Shown here piece after piece: positions 35,792 through 43,444 of a DNA stretch of 64,000 bases. Every line of letters begins with the position of its first letter. Position 1 is the stretch's first letter. The stretch covers positions 62,001 to 126,000 of the forward strand of contig NZ_SNWX01000003.1 in the NCBI RefSeq assembly GCF_004362045.1, read 5' to 3'. The notes under the pieces are model-generated. The model ran no database searches. It saw nothing but the letters and a program-made list of their open reading frames with translations, and was not told the DNA's origin. Made by a program: the position numbers and the translations under genes. Source of the stretch: Halanaerobium saccharolyticum. Lineage in GTDB: Bacteria; Bacillota; Halanaerobiia; Halanaerobiales; Halanaerobiaceae.

Positions 35792-35841
35792 TTGACTTTT
35801 GCAGGGCGAAATTGTATAATGTTCTTTGAGAATGACTATCA
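35792..35841 (+). promoter_or_regulatory. Promoter with Fur-type box for the encapsulated ferritin operon
   Basis: TTGACT (35792-35797), exactly 17 bases, TATAAT (35815-35820). Immediately downstream, over the expected start site, TGAGAATGACTATCA (35827-35841) matches the Fur 7-1-7 consensus TGATAATNATTATCA at 12 of the 14 specified positions. A repressor there would block transcription. This predicts induction of the iron store when the regulator releases DNA. No fur gene is in the window. Confidence 0.7.
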
Positions 35842-35891
35842 ATTTTTAATTTTTTGATTTAAGTATTTAAAATTAAAGGGAGGTCAGATTT

Positions 35892-36266
35892 ATGGGCGAA
35901 TATCATGAACCAGAAGAAAAATTAACGGAAGAAGCAATTGATTATCATCGTATTATTAAGAGTGTAATTGAGGAGTTAGAGGCGGTAGACTGGTACAATC
36001 AGCGTGCTGTAGCAACTAATGATCCTGATGTACAGGCAATTGTGGAACATAATCGTGATGAAGAAATTGAACACGCCTGTATGGGATTAGAATGGCTGCG
36101 ACGTAATAATCCTGTCTGGGATGAAATGTTGAGAACTTTCCTTTTTCAAACTGCAAAAATAACTGAAATAGAAGAAGAGGGTGAAGGTGAAGAAGGAGGA
36201 GAAAGTATAGAAGCTCCTGCTTCTAGCAAAACACTTGGTTTAGGTAATATGAAAGGAGGAGAATAA
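35892..36266 (+). CDS. Encapsulated ferritin (EncFtn)
   Basis: A 124-residue ferroxidase cargo of the encapsulated ferritin family. It is a short two-helix protomer that forms its iron site at a dimer interface: Glu30, Trp34-Tyr35, Glu58 and His61 match the known ligand pattern. An acidic spacer (about 93-108) leads to a C-terminal encapsulin-targeting peptide, KTLGLGNMK (about 113-121). The shell gene begins on the next base after its stop. It oxidises Fe(II), which is then mineralised inside the shell; it is likely under Fur-type control. Confidence 0.92.
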   Translation: MGEYHEPEEKLTEEAIDYHRIIKSVIEELEAVDWYNQRAVATNDPDVQAIVEHNRDEEIEHACMGLEWLRRNNPVWDEMLRTFLFQTAKITEIEEEGEGEEGGESIEAPASSKTLGLGNMKGGE

Positions 36267-37067
36267 ATGGATATTTTAAAACGCTCATTAGCACCATTTG
36301 CAGCAGAAGCCTGGGACTTTTTGGACGAAGAGGCAACTGATGTACTGGGTCAGAAATTAAAAGCTCGAAAAGAGGTGGATTTTCTGGGCCCTAAGGGTTT
36401 AGAATTATCTTCAGTAAATACAGGTCGTTTTAGTCCTGTAGGAATTGAAGATGTTGAAGGAGTAAGTTATTCTACCAGAGAAGTTCTTCCTTTAGTAGAA
36501 TTAAAAGTTCCATTTACAATGAAGCTCAGCGAAATTGATGCTCTGGCTCGTGGAGCAGAAGATGTTGATACCGATAACTTAATTGAGGCTGCTTCTAAAC
36601 TTGCAAAAGCAGAAAATAAAGCTGTATTTTACGGGCTGGATAAAGTTAATATTGAAGGTATTGTAGAAGCATCTGAATACGAAGAGGTTAGTGTCTCCGC
36701 TGGAGAAAAAGAGCTAATTTCCGGTCTGCTTAAGGCTCTGACTCTATTTGAAGAAAATAGTGTTGGTGGACCCAAACGTTTATTATTAGGATCAGAACTT
36801 TATTCTCTACTCTATGAATTAGATGATAAAGGTTATCCACTGAAGCGTAAGGTTGAAGAAATGGTTGACGGTGGTGCTGTTTTAGTACCTGATCTCGGCA
36901 ATAGAGGTCTTTTAATATCCGAACGAGGTGGAGACTTTGAGTTAACAGTGGGTCAGGATATTTCACTTGGATTTGAAAACAGAAAAGATGATGAAGTAGA
37001 ATTATTCTTCCTTGAAACATTTACCTTTAGAGTAAATGGTCCGGAAGCCGCTGTAGTATTGAAGTAA
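36267..37067 (+). CDS. Encapsulin shell protein (family 1)
   Basis: A 266-residue HK97-fold protein that self-assembles into the protein nanocompartment. The start LKRSLAPFAAEAWDFLDEEA is typical of family 1 and forms the cargo-binding N-terminal helix; the E-loop and P/A domains follow, with the late LFFLETFTFRV block. The ATG directly abuts the TAA of EncFtn, with AAAGGAGG inside that gene as RBS. Together they form an iron-storage compartment (ferrosome-like function but proteinaceous). A strong terminator follows. Confidence 0.93.
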   Translation: MDILKRSLAPFAAEAWDFLDEEATDVLGQKLKARKEVDFLGPKGLELSSVNTGRFSPVGIEDVEGVSYSTREVLPLVELKVPFTMKLSEIDALARGAEDVDTDNLIEAASKLAKAENKAVFYGLDKVNIEGIVEASEYEEVSVSAGEKELISGLLKALTLFEENSVGGPKRLLLGSELYSLLYELDDKGYPLKRKVEEMVDGGAVLVPDLGNRGLLISERGGDFELTVGQDISLGFENRKDDEVELFFLETFTFRVNGPEAAVVLK

Positions 37068-37090
37068 AACTTGCATAAGTTAAATTATAA

Positions 37091-37133
37091 ATTGCCGTCT
37101 GCTAAATGACTTTTTAGTGGGCGGTATTTTTTT
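37091..37133 (+). terminator. Terminator after the encapsulin operon
   Basis: TGCCGTCTGCTAAA pairs with TTTTAGTGGGCGGTA, including G/T pairs, followed by eight T residues. Confidence 0.85.
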
Positions 37134-37155
37134 TGGCTGGGCTGCAAACATTTGT

Positions 37156-37184
37156 TTGAAAAATTTGTTTTGATGTAGTATAAT
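37156..37184 (+). promoter_or_regulatory. Promoter of the structured leader
   Basis: TTGAAA (37156-37161), 17 bases, TATAAT (37179-37184). The predicted transcript begins near 37191 and carries both conserved-loop hairpins before the first RBS at about 37506. The leader is more than 300 nt long, unusual for a housekeeping mRNA. Confidence 0.65.
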
Positions 37185-37225
37185 GTAATTAAAGATATCA
37201 ATAGTAATACAATCTCCATTTAACG

Positions 37226-37310
37226 TATAGTTTTGTTATTTTAAGGAGCTTCTCTAACTCCTTTCAGTCAGACATTGAGAAGCTTAATACCTTAAAATAA
37301 CAAAACTATA
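37226..37310 (+). ncRNA. Conserved-loop stem-loop, copy 1 (leader RNA)
   Basis: The outer stem is a perfect 21-bp pairing (37226-37246 with 37290-37310). The inner stem AGCTTCTC/GAGAAGCT (37247-37254 with 37277-37284) holds a 22-nt loop (37255-37276) containing AACTCCTTTCAGTCAGACA. The same loop occurs in copy 2 and, on the other strand, in copy 3 at 8591-8612, while the stem sequences differ. That points to selection on structure plus loop. There is no T tract after the stem, so it is not a simple terminator. Confidence 0.7.
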
Positions 37311-37362
37311 CTATTACGATTGAATCATTTGTAATTATTTATTTGAAACTATCTAATTATCA

Positions 37363-37416
37363 GGGTTAGGAGCTTTCCTAACTCCTTTCAGTCAGACAGG
37401 GGAAAGCTTTAAACCT
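37363..37416 (+). ncRNA. Conserved-loop stem-loop, copy 2 (leader RNA)
   Basis: Inner stem AGCTTTCC/GGAAAGCT (37371-37378 with 37401-37408) around a 22-nt loop (37379-37400) with AACTCCTTTCAGTCAGACA. The outer pairing (GGGTT with AACC) is short. About 25 bases downstream, CGATTGAATCATTT (near 37440) repeats the sequence following copy 1 (near 37317), so a unit of roughly 120-130 nt seems to have been tandemly duplicated. Confidence 0.65.
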
Positions 37417-37519
37417 CATAAACTTAAGTTAATGCTATTTCGATTGAATCATTTCTATCGAAGAAACTAATTACCGGGTTAAAGATATATAAAACAGCTT
37501 TTTCAGAAAGGAGATAATT

Positions 37520-37591
37520 ATGGAATATATTAGAAAAATTGATGTATTTTCCTTTGATAAGAAATTAAATCGAGAAATGAATCAGGATTAG
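37520..37591 (+). CDS. Small ORF of 23 codons between the structured leader and the radical SAM gene
   Basis: ATG at 37520 has GAAAGGAG six bases upstream and encodes MEYIRKIDVFSFDKKLNREM plus three residues. The stop is 12 bases before the radical SAM gene, whose RBS GAAAGGAAAG overlaps the stop. It may be a leader peptide coupling translation to the downstream genes or a small protein in its own right. The RBS is exactly complementary to CTCCTTTC in the leader loops. I recognise no family. Confidence 0.5.
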   Translation: MEYIRKIDVFSFDKKLNREMNQD

Positions 37592-37603
37592 AAAGGAAAG
37601 AAT

Positions 37604-38875
37604 ATGGAACTTCAAAAAAAACTTGAAATTTTAAGTGATGCAGCTAAATATGATGTTTCCTGTTCCTCCAGCGGCAGCAGTGGGCGTGGTGACAGTTCCA
37701 GTCTGGGTAATACTAAAGCAGCAGGTATCTGTCACAGCTGGACTGATGACGGCCGTTGTGTTTCGCTGCTTAAAATTCTTTTTACAAATTACTGTATTTA
37801 TGACTGTCAGTACTGTGTTAATCGGGCCAGCAATGATCGCCCACGTGCTTCTTTTACTCCAGAAGAGGTGGCCCAGCTGACTGTTGACTTTTATAAGCGC
37901 AATTATATTGAAGGCTTATTTTTGAGTTCTGCAGTCTGTAGAGATCCGGACTGGACCATGGAGCAGCTGTTAAAAACTGTTCAGCTGCTGAGGAATAAAT
38001 ATAATTATCAGGGATATATTCATTTAAAGGCAATTCCAGGTGCTGATTTTAAATTGATTTATCAGGCAGGTATGCTGGCAGATCGAATGAGTGTTAATAT
38101 AGAACTTCCCAGTGAGAGCAGTCTGGAAAAACTAGCTCCCCAGAAGAAAAAAGCGGGAATTCTGGCACCGATGAAGGGAATTGGGGCTGGAATAGAAAAT
38201 AATATTATTGAGCGAAAAAAATATAAAGTTAAGGATAAATTTGTGCCGGCTGGTCAGTCAACCCAGCTAATTGTGGGAGCCAGTCCTGAATCAGATAGAC
38301 AGATTATTTCTCTTTCCGAAGGTTTATATGATCATTTCAATTTAAAAAGAGTTTATTACTCTGCTTATTTACCGGTTAATAATTCTTCACTTTTACCAAC
38401 TATACCCGGGCCACCACTTAAAAGGGAACACCGCCTCTATCAGGCAGACTGGCTTTTGCGTTTTTATGGTTTTAAAGCAGATGAGTTATTAACTCCAGGC
38501 AGAGAAAATTTTGATTTAAAAATTGATCCCAAAGCAGACTGGGCTCTCAATAATTTAGATAAATTTCCGGTAGAGGTTAATACTGCAGGTTACGAGATGC
38601 TGCTTAGGGTGCCCGGAATTGGACCGCGCTCAGCGGCAAAAATAGTTAAGGCCCGAAAAGAAAAAAGATTAACTCACTATAATCTAAAAAAGATGAGGAT
38701 TGTTTTAAAAAGAGCCAATTTTTTTATTACCTGTGATGGGAAATATGCAGCGGCAGTTCCCTTTGAAAGCAGTGTGATTTATGACCGGCTGGCAGAAAAC
38801 GAAAGCCAGCAGCTTTCTTTATTTGGATCCAGTTCTGGCAGTAATCAGGGCTGGGATTTAGAAAAGGCAAAATAA
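37604..38875 (+). CDS. Radical SAM protein, putative DNA modification/repair (TIGR03916 type)
   Basis: A 423-residue radical SAM enzyme. The cluster motif is Cys64-x3-Cys68-x2-Cys71 (NYCIYDCQYC). A Ser/Gly-rich N-terminal stretch (about 18-35) precedes it. After the radical SAM barrel, residues about 325-360 form a helix-hairpin-helix (VNTAGYEMLLRVPGIGPRSA) typical of DNA-contacting proteins. It corresponds to the family annotated as putative DNA modification/repair radical SAM protein, normally paired with the DUF4130 protein that follows here. The reaction is unknown. The structured leader and small ORF upstream suggest post-transcriptional control. Confidence 0.88.
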   Translation: MELQKKLEILSDAAKYDVSCSSSGSSGRGDSSSLGNTKAAGICHSWTDDGRCVSLLKILFTNYCIYDCQYCVNRASNDRPRASFTPEEVAQLTVDFYKRNYIEGLFLSSAVCRDPDWTMEQLLKTVQLLRNKYNYQGYIHLKAIPGADFKLIYQAGMLADRMSVNIELPSESSLEKLAPQKKKAGILAPMKGIGAGIENNIIERKKYKVKDKFVPAGQSTQLIVGASPESDRQIISLSEGLYDHFNLKRVYYSAYLPVNNSSLLPTIPGPPLKREHRLYQADWLLRFYGFKADELLTPGRENFDLKIDPKADWALNNLDKFPVEVNTAGYEMLLRVPGIGPRSAAKIVKARKEKRLTHYNLKKMRIVLKRANFFITCDGKYAAAVPFESSVIYDRLAENESQQLSLFGSSSGSNQGWDLEKAK

Positions 38876-38902
38876 GATAACTTAATTTAGAGAGGTTCGA
38901 AA

Positions 38903-39694
38903 ATGATGAAGAATACCGAAAATAAAAAAGTATATATCTATGACGGAAGCTATCAGGGATTATTGACAGCTTTATTTCGCTCTTTTAAGCAGAGAGAAAT
39001 TCCGGCAAAAATAATAGCAAAATCTAAATTTAGAGATGACCTTTTTTATGAACGAGTAGAAGTGAAAACGGAGAACGAAAAAGCTCAATTTTTCAGCAGT
39101 CAGATTAAAGAACATATTTCAGCTCAGGCCTTAAATAATATTTTCCATGCTTATTTATCTGAATCCGAAAAAATGGAACTCTATATTTTTCGTTATTTAT
39201 TTACTGGTTTTAAAGTAGGGAAAAAGGTCGATGAGTTTTTAACAAAAGATTATGTGCGCCAGGTTCAGGATCTAGCCCATAAAGTTAGACACGAAAGTCA
39301 CCGGCTTAAAGGTTTAGTCCGACTGCAGGAAGCAGCAGGAGGAAAATATTATGCAGCAGTTGAACCTGATTATAAAACTTTAGCTTTACTGGCACCACAT
39401 TTTAAAAATAGATTTTCAACAATGGACTGGATAATTCATGATAAAAAAAGAGAAGAGGCTGTAATTTTTTCAGCAGCAGAGAAAGAATGGCTTTTAATTG
39501 ATTTAGAAAATGAATTTGAGCCAGAACTATCATTAAAAGAAAAAGATGTACAGCAGCTCTGGCAGGCTTTCTTTTCGGCAGTCAGCATCAAAAACCGCAG
39601 CAACCCCGGAACTCAGAGGCAGTTTATGCCTAAAAAATACTGGAAACATTTAATAGAAAGTCCTGGAAGCAGCCGGAAGTTTAAAATTAAATAA
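38903..39694 (+). CDS. DUF4130 (TIGR03915) DNA-metabolism protein, radical SAM partner
   Basis: A 263-residue protein with the typical opening YIYDGSYQGLLTALFRSF and the later FKNRFSTMDWIIHDKKREEAV block. DUF4130 proteins sit beside the radical SAM partner and are sometimes fused to a uracil-DNA glycosylase domain in other genomes; no such domain is present here (the protein ends after the PKKYWKHLIE motif). The pair is thought to act on DNA, but without a defined reaction. The gene starts 27 bases after the partner. Confidence 0.88.
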   Translation: MMKNTENKKVYIYDGSYQGLLTALFRSFKQREIPAKIIAKSKFRDDLFYERVEVKTENEKAQFFSSQIKEHISAQALNNIFHAYLSESEKMELYIFRYLFTGFKVGKKVDEFLTKDYVRQVQDLAHKVRHESHRLKGLVRLQEAAGGKYYAAVEPDYKTLALLAPHFKNRFSTMDWIIHDKKREEAVIFSAAEKEWLLIDLENEFEPELSLKEKDVQQLWQAFFSAVSIKNRSNPGTQRQFMPKKYWKHLIESPGSSRKFKIK

Positions 39695-39705
39695 AATTTA
39701 TTAAC

Positions 39706-39731
39706 TGCAGTCTAAATGACTGCTTTTTTTA
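39706..39731 (+). terminator. Terminator after the DUF4130 gene
   Basis: GCAGTC-TAAAT-GACTGC with a following T tract. Confidence 0.8.
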
Positions 39732-39742
39732 TTTAAAAACTA

Positions 39743-39815
39743 TTGACAATCATAAAAAATAGAATTATAATTAATTAGTAATTTAGTAATTTAGTAATTT
39801 ACTAAACTAGTAAAA
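39743..39815 (+). promoter_or_regulatory. Strong promoter followed by phased 8-bp repeats (operator)
   Basis: TTGACA (39743-39748), 17 bases and TATAAT (39766-39771) form a near-perfect promoter. From the start site to the RBS the sequence is TTAGTAAT three times in tandem, then TTACTAAA and CTAGTAAA (about 39775-39813). The junction of the third and fourth units gives the palindrome TTAGTAATTTACTAA. Such phased repeats look like a multi-site operator. Confidence 0.6.
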
Positions 39816-39828
39816 AGGAGACAAAATA

Positions 39829-40308
39829 ATGAAAATACCAACAAAATTAAAACACAAACCGGTAATAGTTTGTGAAAATTATGAAAATGTTGACGGCAGA
39901 AAAGCTTATGACTCTGATGCAAAGGGACTTTCTTTAGGTTTGGCTCAGTGGAATGACCGCGGCAAAGTAGATATTTCAGCTAAGGTCTGGCGCCACACTG
40001 GCAACAAATGGTCACGACAATCGGAAGAATTACCATTACATCGGGTACTGGATCTGGCAATTTTAGTGGCCAGAACCTCCAAACATTTTAAAGAGGCCTA
40101 TCGTTACGATAATTTGTATGATCAGGAAAATCCTCAATTAGACCGTATTGGACTCCAGGGGGATGCAATGACTGTAGCAGTTGCAGAAGATAATGAGAAC
40201 TTAAAAGAAGATATAAAATTATTTGATCAGGCTTTACACAATGATGATGAGTTAATTGGAGAAAGATTAGCTGTACTGGCCAGACTTTTAAAAGATATGG
40301 GCTATTAG
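39829..40308 (+). CDS. DUF6530-like protein
   Basis: A 159-residue soluble protein that I tentatively match to DUF6530. Conserved-looking segments are KHKPVIVCENY, SLGLAQWNDRGKVDISAKVWRHTG and SRQSEELPLHRVLDLAI. Its function is unknown. The strong promoter with repeated TTAGTAAT operator suggests high but conditional expression. It lies ten bases before wecB and is probably cotranscribed with it. Confidence 0.65.
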   Translation: MKIPTKLKHKPVIVCENYENVDGRKAYDSDAKGLSLGLAQWNDRGKVDISAKVWRHTGNKWSRQSEELPLHRVLDLAILVARTSKHFKEAYRYDNLYDQENPQLDRIGLQGDAMTVAVAEDNENLKEDIKLFDQALHNDDELIGERLAVLARLLKDMGY

Positions 40309-40318
40309 GAGGAAAAAG

Positions 40319-41467
40319 ATGCAGAAAAAAATTATGGCTGTTTTTGGTACCAGACCGGAAGCTATTAAAATGGCACCTTTATTAAAAGCTCTGCAGAAAA
40401 ATAAAAATTATAAGCTGATCATTACAGTTACGGCTCAGCACAGAGAAATGCTGGATCAGGTTATGGATCTCTTTCAGCTAAAAGCGGATTATGATCTGGA
40501 TATCATGAAAGATAGACAGACTTTAAGCGGTCTTTCAGCTCGCATCATTACGAAGCTTGATGGGATTCTGGCAGAAGAAAAACCTGATCTTCTACTGGTT
40601 CATGGTGATACTTCTTCTACCTTTATTGGGGCTTTAACCTCTTTTTATCATCAAATAAAAATCGCCCACGTAGAGGCTGGATTGAGAACTCACAATAAAT
40701 ATTCACCTTTTCCCGAAGAAATGAATAGACAGCTGACAGGGGTACTGGCTGATTTAAACTTTGCTCCAACTAAAAGAGCTAAAGAAAATTTACTGCTGGA
40801 AAATACAGCGGCAGAAAAGATATATGTGACCGGAAATACAGTAATTGATGCTCTGCTTTCTGTAGTAGATCAGAATTATAAGTTTGAAGATGAACTACTC
40901 AAAAATTTAGATTTCGAGAATAAAAAAGTTATTTTATTGACAGCTCACCGCCGGGAGAATTTGGGAGAACCAATGGAAAATATTTTTAGAGCGGTGCAGC
41001 AGCTGACAGAGCAAATTGATAATTTGGAAGTTGTTTTTCCGGTTCATTTAAATCCTGTAATTCGGGAATTGAGCAAAAAAATGCTGGCCGGAAATAAACA
41101 GATTCATTTAATTGAGCCCCTTGATTATCTTCCCTTTGCAAATTTGATGGCCAGATCTGATCTGGTTTTAACTGATTCGGGTGGAATTCAGGAAGAAGCC
41201 CCATCGCTGGGAAAACCTGTTCTGGTTTTAAGAAATACAACTGAAAGACCAGAAGCCGTTGAAGCAGGTACTGTACTTAAAGTTGGCACAAATGCAGAGG
41301 CAATTTTTAAGGAAAGTTTAAAATTATTAACTGATGCAAAAGAATATCAAAACCGGGCTGCAGCAGTTAATCCCTATGGGGATGGGAGAGCAGTAGAGAG
41401 AATAATCAAAGCAATTGATTACCACTTTGGATTCACTAATCAGCGGCCTCAGAATTTTGAGGTTTAG
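40319..41467 (+). CDS. wecB: UDP-N-acetylglucosamine 2-epimerase (non-hydrolysing)
   Basis: A 382-residue GT-B-fold epimerase converting UDP-GlcNAc to UDP-ManNAc for surface polysaccharide. The N-terminal GTRPEAIKMAPL, HVEAGLRTH and PFPEEMNRQLTG blocks and the C-terminal TDSGGIQEEAPSLGKPVLVLRNTTERPE region (given here only in part as family hallmark) are intact. GGAGG before the ATG; coupled to the DUF6530-like gene. No other polysaccharide genes are adjacent. Confidence 0.93.
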   Translation: MQKKIMAVFGTRPEAIKMAPLLKALQKNKNYKLIITVTAQHREMLDQVMDLFQLKADYDLDIMKDRQTLSGLSARIITKLDGILAEEKPDLLLVHGDTSSTFIGALTSFYHQIKIAHVEAGLRTHNKYSPFPEEMNRQLTGVLADLNFAPTKRAKENLLLENTAAEKIYVTGNTVIDALLSVVDQNYKFEDELLKNLDFENKKVILLTAHRRENLGEPMENIFRAVQQLTEQIDNLEVVFPVHLNPVIRELSKKMLAGNKQIHLIEPLDYLPFANLMARSDLVLTDSGGIQEEAPSLGKPVLVLRNTTERPEAVEAGTVLKVGTNAEAIFKESLKLLTDAKEYQNRAAAVNPYGDGRAVERIIKAIDYHFGFTNQRPQNFEV

Positions 41468-41540
41468 CAATATATTGAAGTTAATAAATTTTTAAACAAA
41501 AACTTGTATTAATCTAAAAAATAATAAGAGAATTTTTAGA

Positions 41541-41580
41541 GGGCTCTCAGTTAAAATATATTTAGCTGGGAGCCTTTTTA
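41541..41580 (+). terminator. Terminator after wecB
   Basis: GGCTCTCAG-TTAAA pairs with TTTA-GCTGGGAGCC, followed by TTTTTA. The 300-base gap 41468-41767 also holds a Fur-like site at 41590 and a weak promoter near 41665-41695; the rest is AT-rich without a gene. Confidence 0.85.
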
Positions 41581-41589
41581 TGTCAGCAA

Positions 41590-41604
41590 TGATAATTATT
41601 ATTA
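41590..41604. promoter_or_regulatory. Fur-box-like sequence upstream of korAB
   Basis: TGATAATTATTATTA matches the TGATAATNATTATCA consensus at 13 of the 14 specified positions. It lies directly after the wecB terminator and 163 bases before korA. AT-rich sequence makes chance matches likely, and no strong promoter overlaps it. Confidence 0.35.
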
Positions 41605-41767
41605 CTATTAGAGTAATCTAAATTTTTAGCAAACCAGGCCAAAAATTATCCATTTTGAAGCAGGATTTACCAGCTGTCTCTTGAATAATATATATTAGAA
41701 AGAGAAATACTATATTCATGCGAAAAATTAAAGGAAATTTTCAAAACTGGAAAAGGAGGTAATAAGA

Positions 41768-43444
41768 TTGGATTTTAATATTGTAATTGCTGGAGAGGCA
41801 GGACAGGGTTTAAAAACAGTCGAAGCAATGCTGACTAAAACTTTCTCCCGTCATGGTTATTACTTATTCAGCACTAAAGATTATATGTCCCGGGTTAGAG
41901 GTGGACATAACTTTATGCAGATTAGAATAAGTGACCAGAAGCTTGAAGGTCCTGATGAAGGCATAGATTTATTATTGGCTTTAAATGAAGAAAGTGTGGA
42001 AATTCATAGTCCTCAAATGAATGAGGATGGAACAATCTTATCGGAAGTTGAATCTGATAAAGATGAGATGGTCTACCTTGATGCAAAGGGAATAGCCAAA
42101 GAGGTTAACCCTCGTGCAGTCAATACAGTCTTTGTTGGAGCGGCTTTCAAGATTATGGGTCTGCCAACAGATCAGGCTGAAGAAGCTGTTAAAGAACATT
42201 TTGCTAAAAAAGAAGAAGTAGTTGATGATAACTTAGATTTATTAAAAAAAGGTTATGATGCAGTCAACGAATTATATAATCTTAAAGACCTCGGAAAAAA
42301 TGAAGAAAATATTGTAATTGACGGTAATAGTGCCGTTGGTCTGGGTGCTTTGCTGGCGGGTTTAAGTTATTATACTGCCTACCCTATGTCACCTTCTACA
42401 GGAATTTTGCATTATGTTGCCGGTAAACAGGAGGAATTGGGCATCGTGGTAGAACAGTCGGAAGATGAGATTGCTTCTATTAATATGGCACTTGGTGGTT
42501 CTTATGCTGGAATGAGATCGATGACTGGTACCTCTGGTGGTGGACTCGCGCTAATGGCTGAGGGAATCGGTCTGGCTGGAATTACAGAATTACCAATTGT
42601 AGTTGCCGATGTGCAGCGTCCAGGACCTGCAACAGGTTTACCAACCAGAACCGGTCAGGGAGATTTGTTATTTGCAGTTAATATTGCTCAGGATGAGTTT
42701 CCACTGATGGTTTTAGCTCCTAAAGACCAGGAAGATGCTGTTTATCAGACATTTAGGGCTTTTAATCTTGCCGATAAATATCAGATTCCGGTTATTATTC
42801 TTTCTGATCAATTCCTGGGAGACGGCTCCAAAACTATTAAAGAAATTGATACATCTGAAATGAAAATTGAAAGACATTTAGTTGATCCAGCAGAGGTGGA
42901 GGGAGAATACAAACGCTACAAATTTACTGAAGACGGAATTTCTCCCCGGGCCTATCCAGGACAGCTGAAAGATAATATAGTACTTATAGATAGTGATGAA
43001 CATGACGAATTTGCTCACATTGTTGAAGATGCAGAAACCAGAAATAAGATGGTTGAAAAAAGAAATAAAAAAATGGAAAAATTGAAAAACGAAGATCTGC
43101 TGGAACCAGAATACACAGGTCCTGAAGCACCTGACTATATTTTAGTAGGCTGGGGTTCAACTGCTGGCCCAATCAGAGAAGCTAAAGATATTCTTTCTGA
43201 TGACTACAAAGTTGGACAGCTGGCATTTAATGATGTCTGGCCGCTTCCGACTAAAACTATTAAAGAAATAGCAGAAAAGGATGCTAAACTGGTATTTGTC
43301 GAAAATAATGCTGGTGCTCAATTTGATAGACTGGTCAGAAGTGAAACAGGAATCAAAGCAGACTATAATATTTTAAAAGATGATGGTCGACCATTTTCCG
43401 GCCAGGAAATCTATAGAAGATTTAAAGAAGAGGTGAGTGAATAA
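41768..43444 (+). CDS. korA: 2-oxoacid:ferredoxin oxidoreductase, fused gamma-alpha subunit
   Basis: A 558-residue subunit of a thiamine-dependent 2-oxoacid:ferredoxin oxidoreductase. Residues 1-180 are the gamma domain (GEAGQGLKTVEAMLTKTFSR, YMSRVRGGHNFMQIR); residues about 185-558 are the alpha domain, with YYTAYPMSPSTGIL and TGTSGGGLALMAEG. With the beta subunit it oxidatively decarboxylates a 2-oxoacid (2-oxoglutarate or branched-chain type) to acyl-CoA and reduces ferredoxin, a key step in anaerobes. The start is TTG with AAAGGAGG at seven bases. The stop overlaps the korB start by one base. Confidence 0.92.
   Translation: MDFNIVIAGEAGQGLKTVEAMLTKTFSRHGYYLFSTKDYMSRVRGGHNFMQIRISDQKLEGPDEGIDLLLALNEESVEIHSPQMNEDGTILSEVESDKDEMVYLDAKGIAKEVNPRAVNTVFVGAAFKIMGLPTDQAEEAVKEHFAKKEEVVDDNLDLLKKGYDAVNELYNLKDLGKNEENIVIDGNSAVGLGALLAGLSYYTAYPMSPSTGILHYVAGKQEELGIVVEQSEDEIASINMALGGSYAGMRSMTGTSGGGLALMAEGIGLAGITELPIVVADVQRPGPATGLPTRTGQGDLLFAVNIAQDEFPLMVLAPKDQEDAVYQTFRAFNLADKYQIPVIILSDQFLGDGSKTIKEIDTSEMKIERHLVDPAEVEGEYKRYKFTEDGISPRAYPGQLKDNIVLIDSDEHDEFAHIVEDAETRNKMVEKRNKKMEKLKNEDLLEPEYTGPEAPDYILVGWGSTAGPIREAKDILSDDYKVGQLAFNDVWPLPTKTIKEIAEKDAKLVFVENNAGAQFDRLVRSETGIKADYNILKDDGRPFSGQEIYRRFKEEVSE

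Noticed and set aside
37226-37408. Known riboswitch (c-di-GMP, SAM, fluoride, TPP and similar)
   Set aside because: The conserved loop does not match consensus sequences I can recall, and copy 3 is in a 3' UTR, which is unlike a riboswitch.
39775-39813. CRISPR-like array from repeated TTAGTAAT units
   Set aside because: Units are 8 bp, contiguous and without spacers; no cas genes are present.
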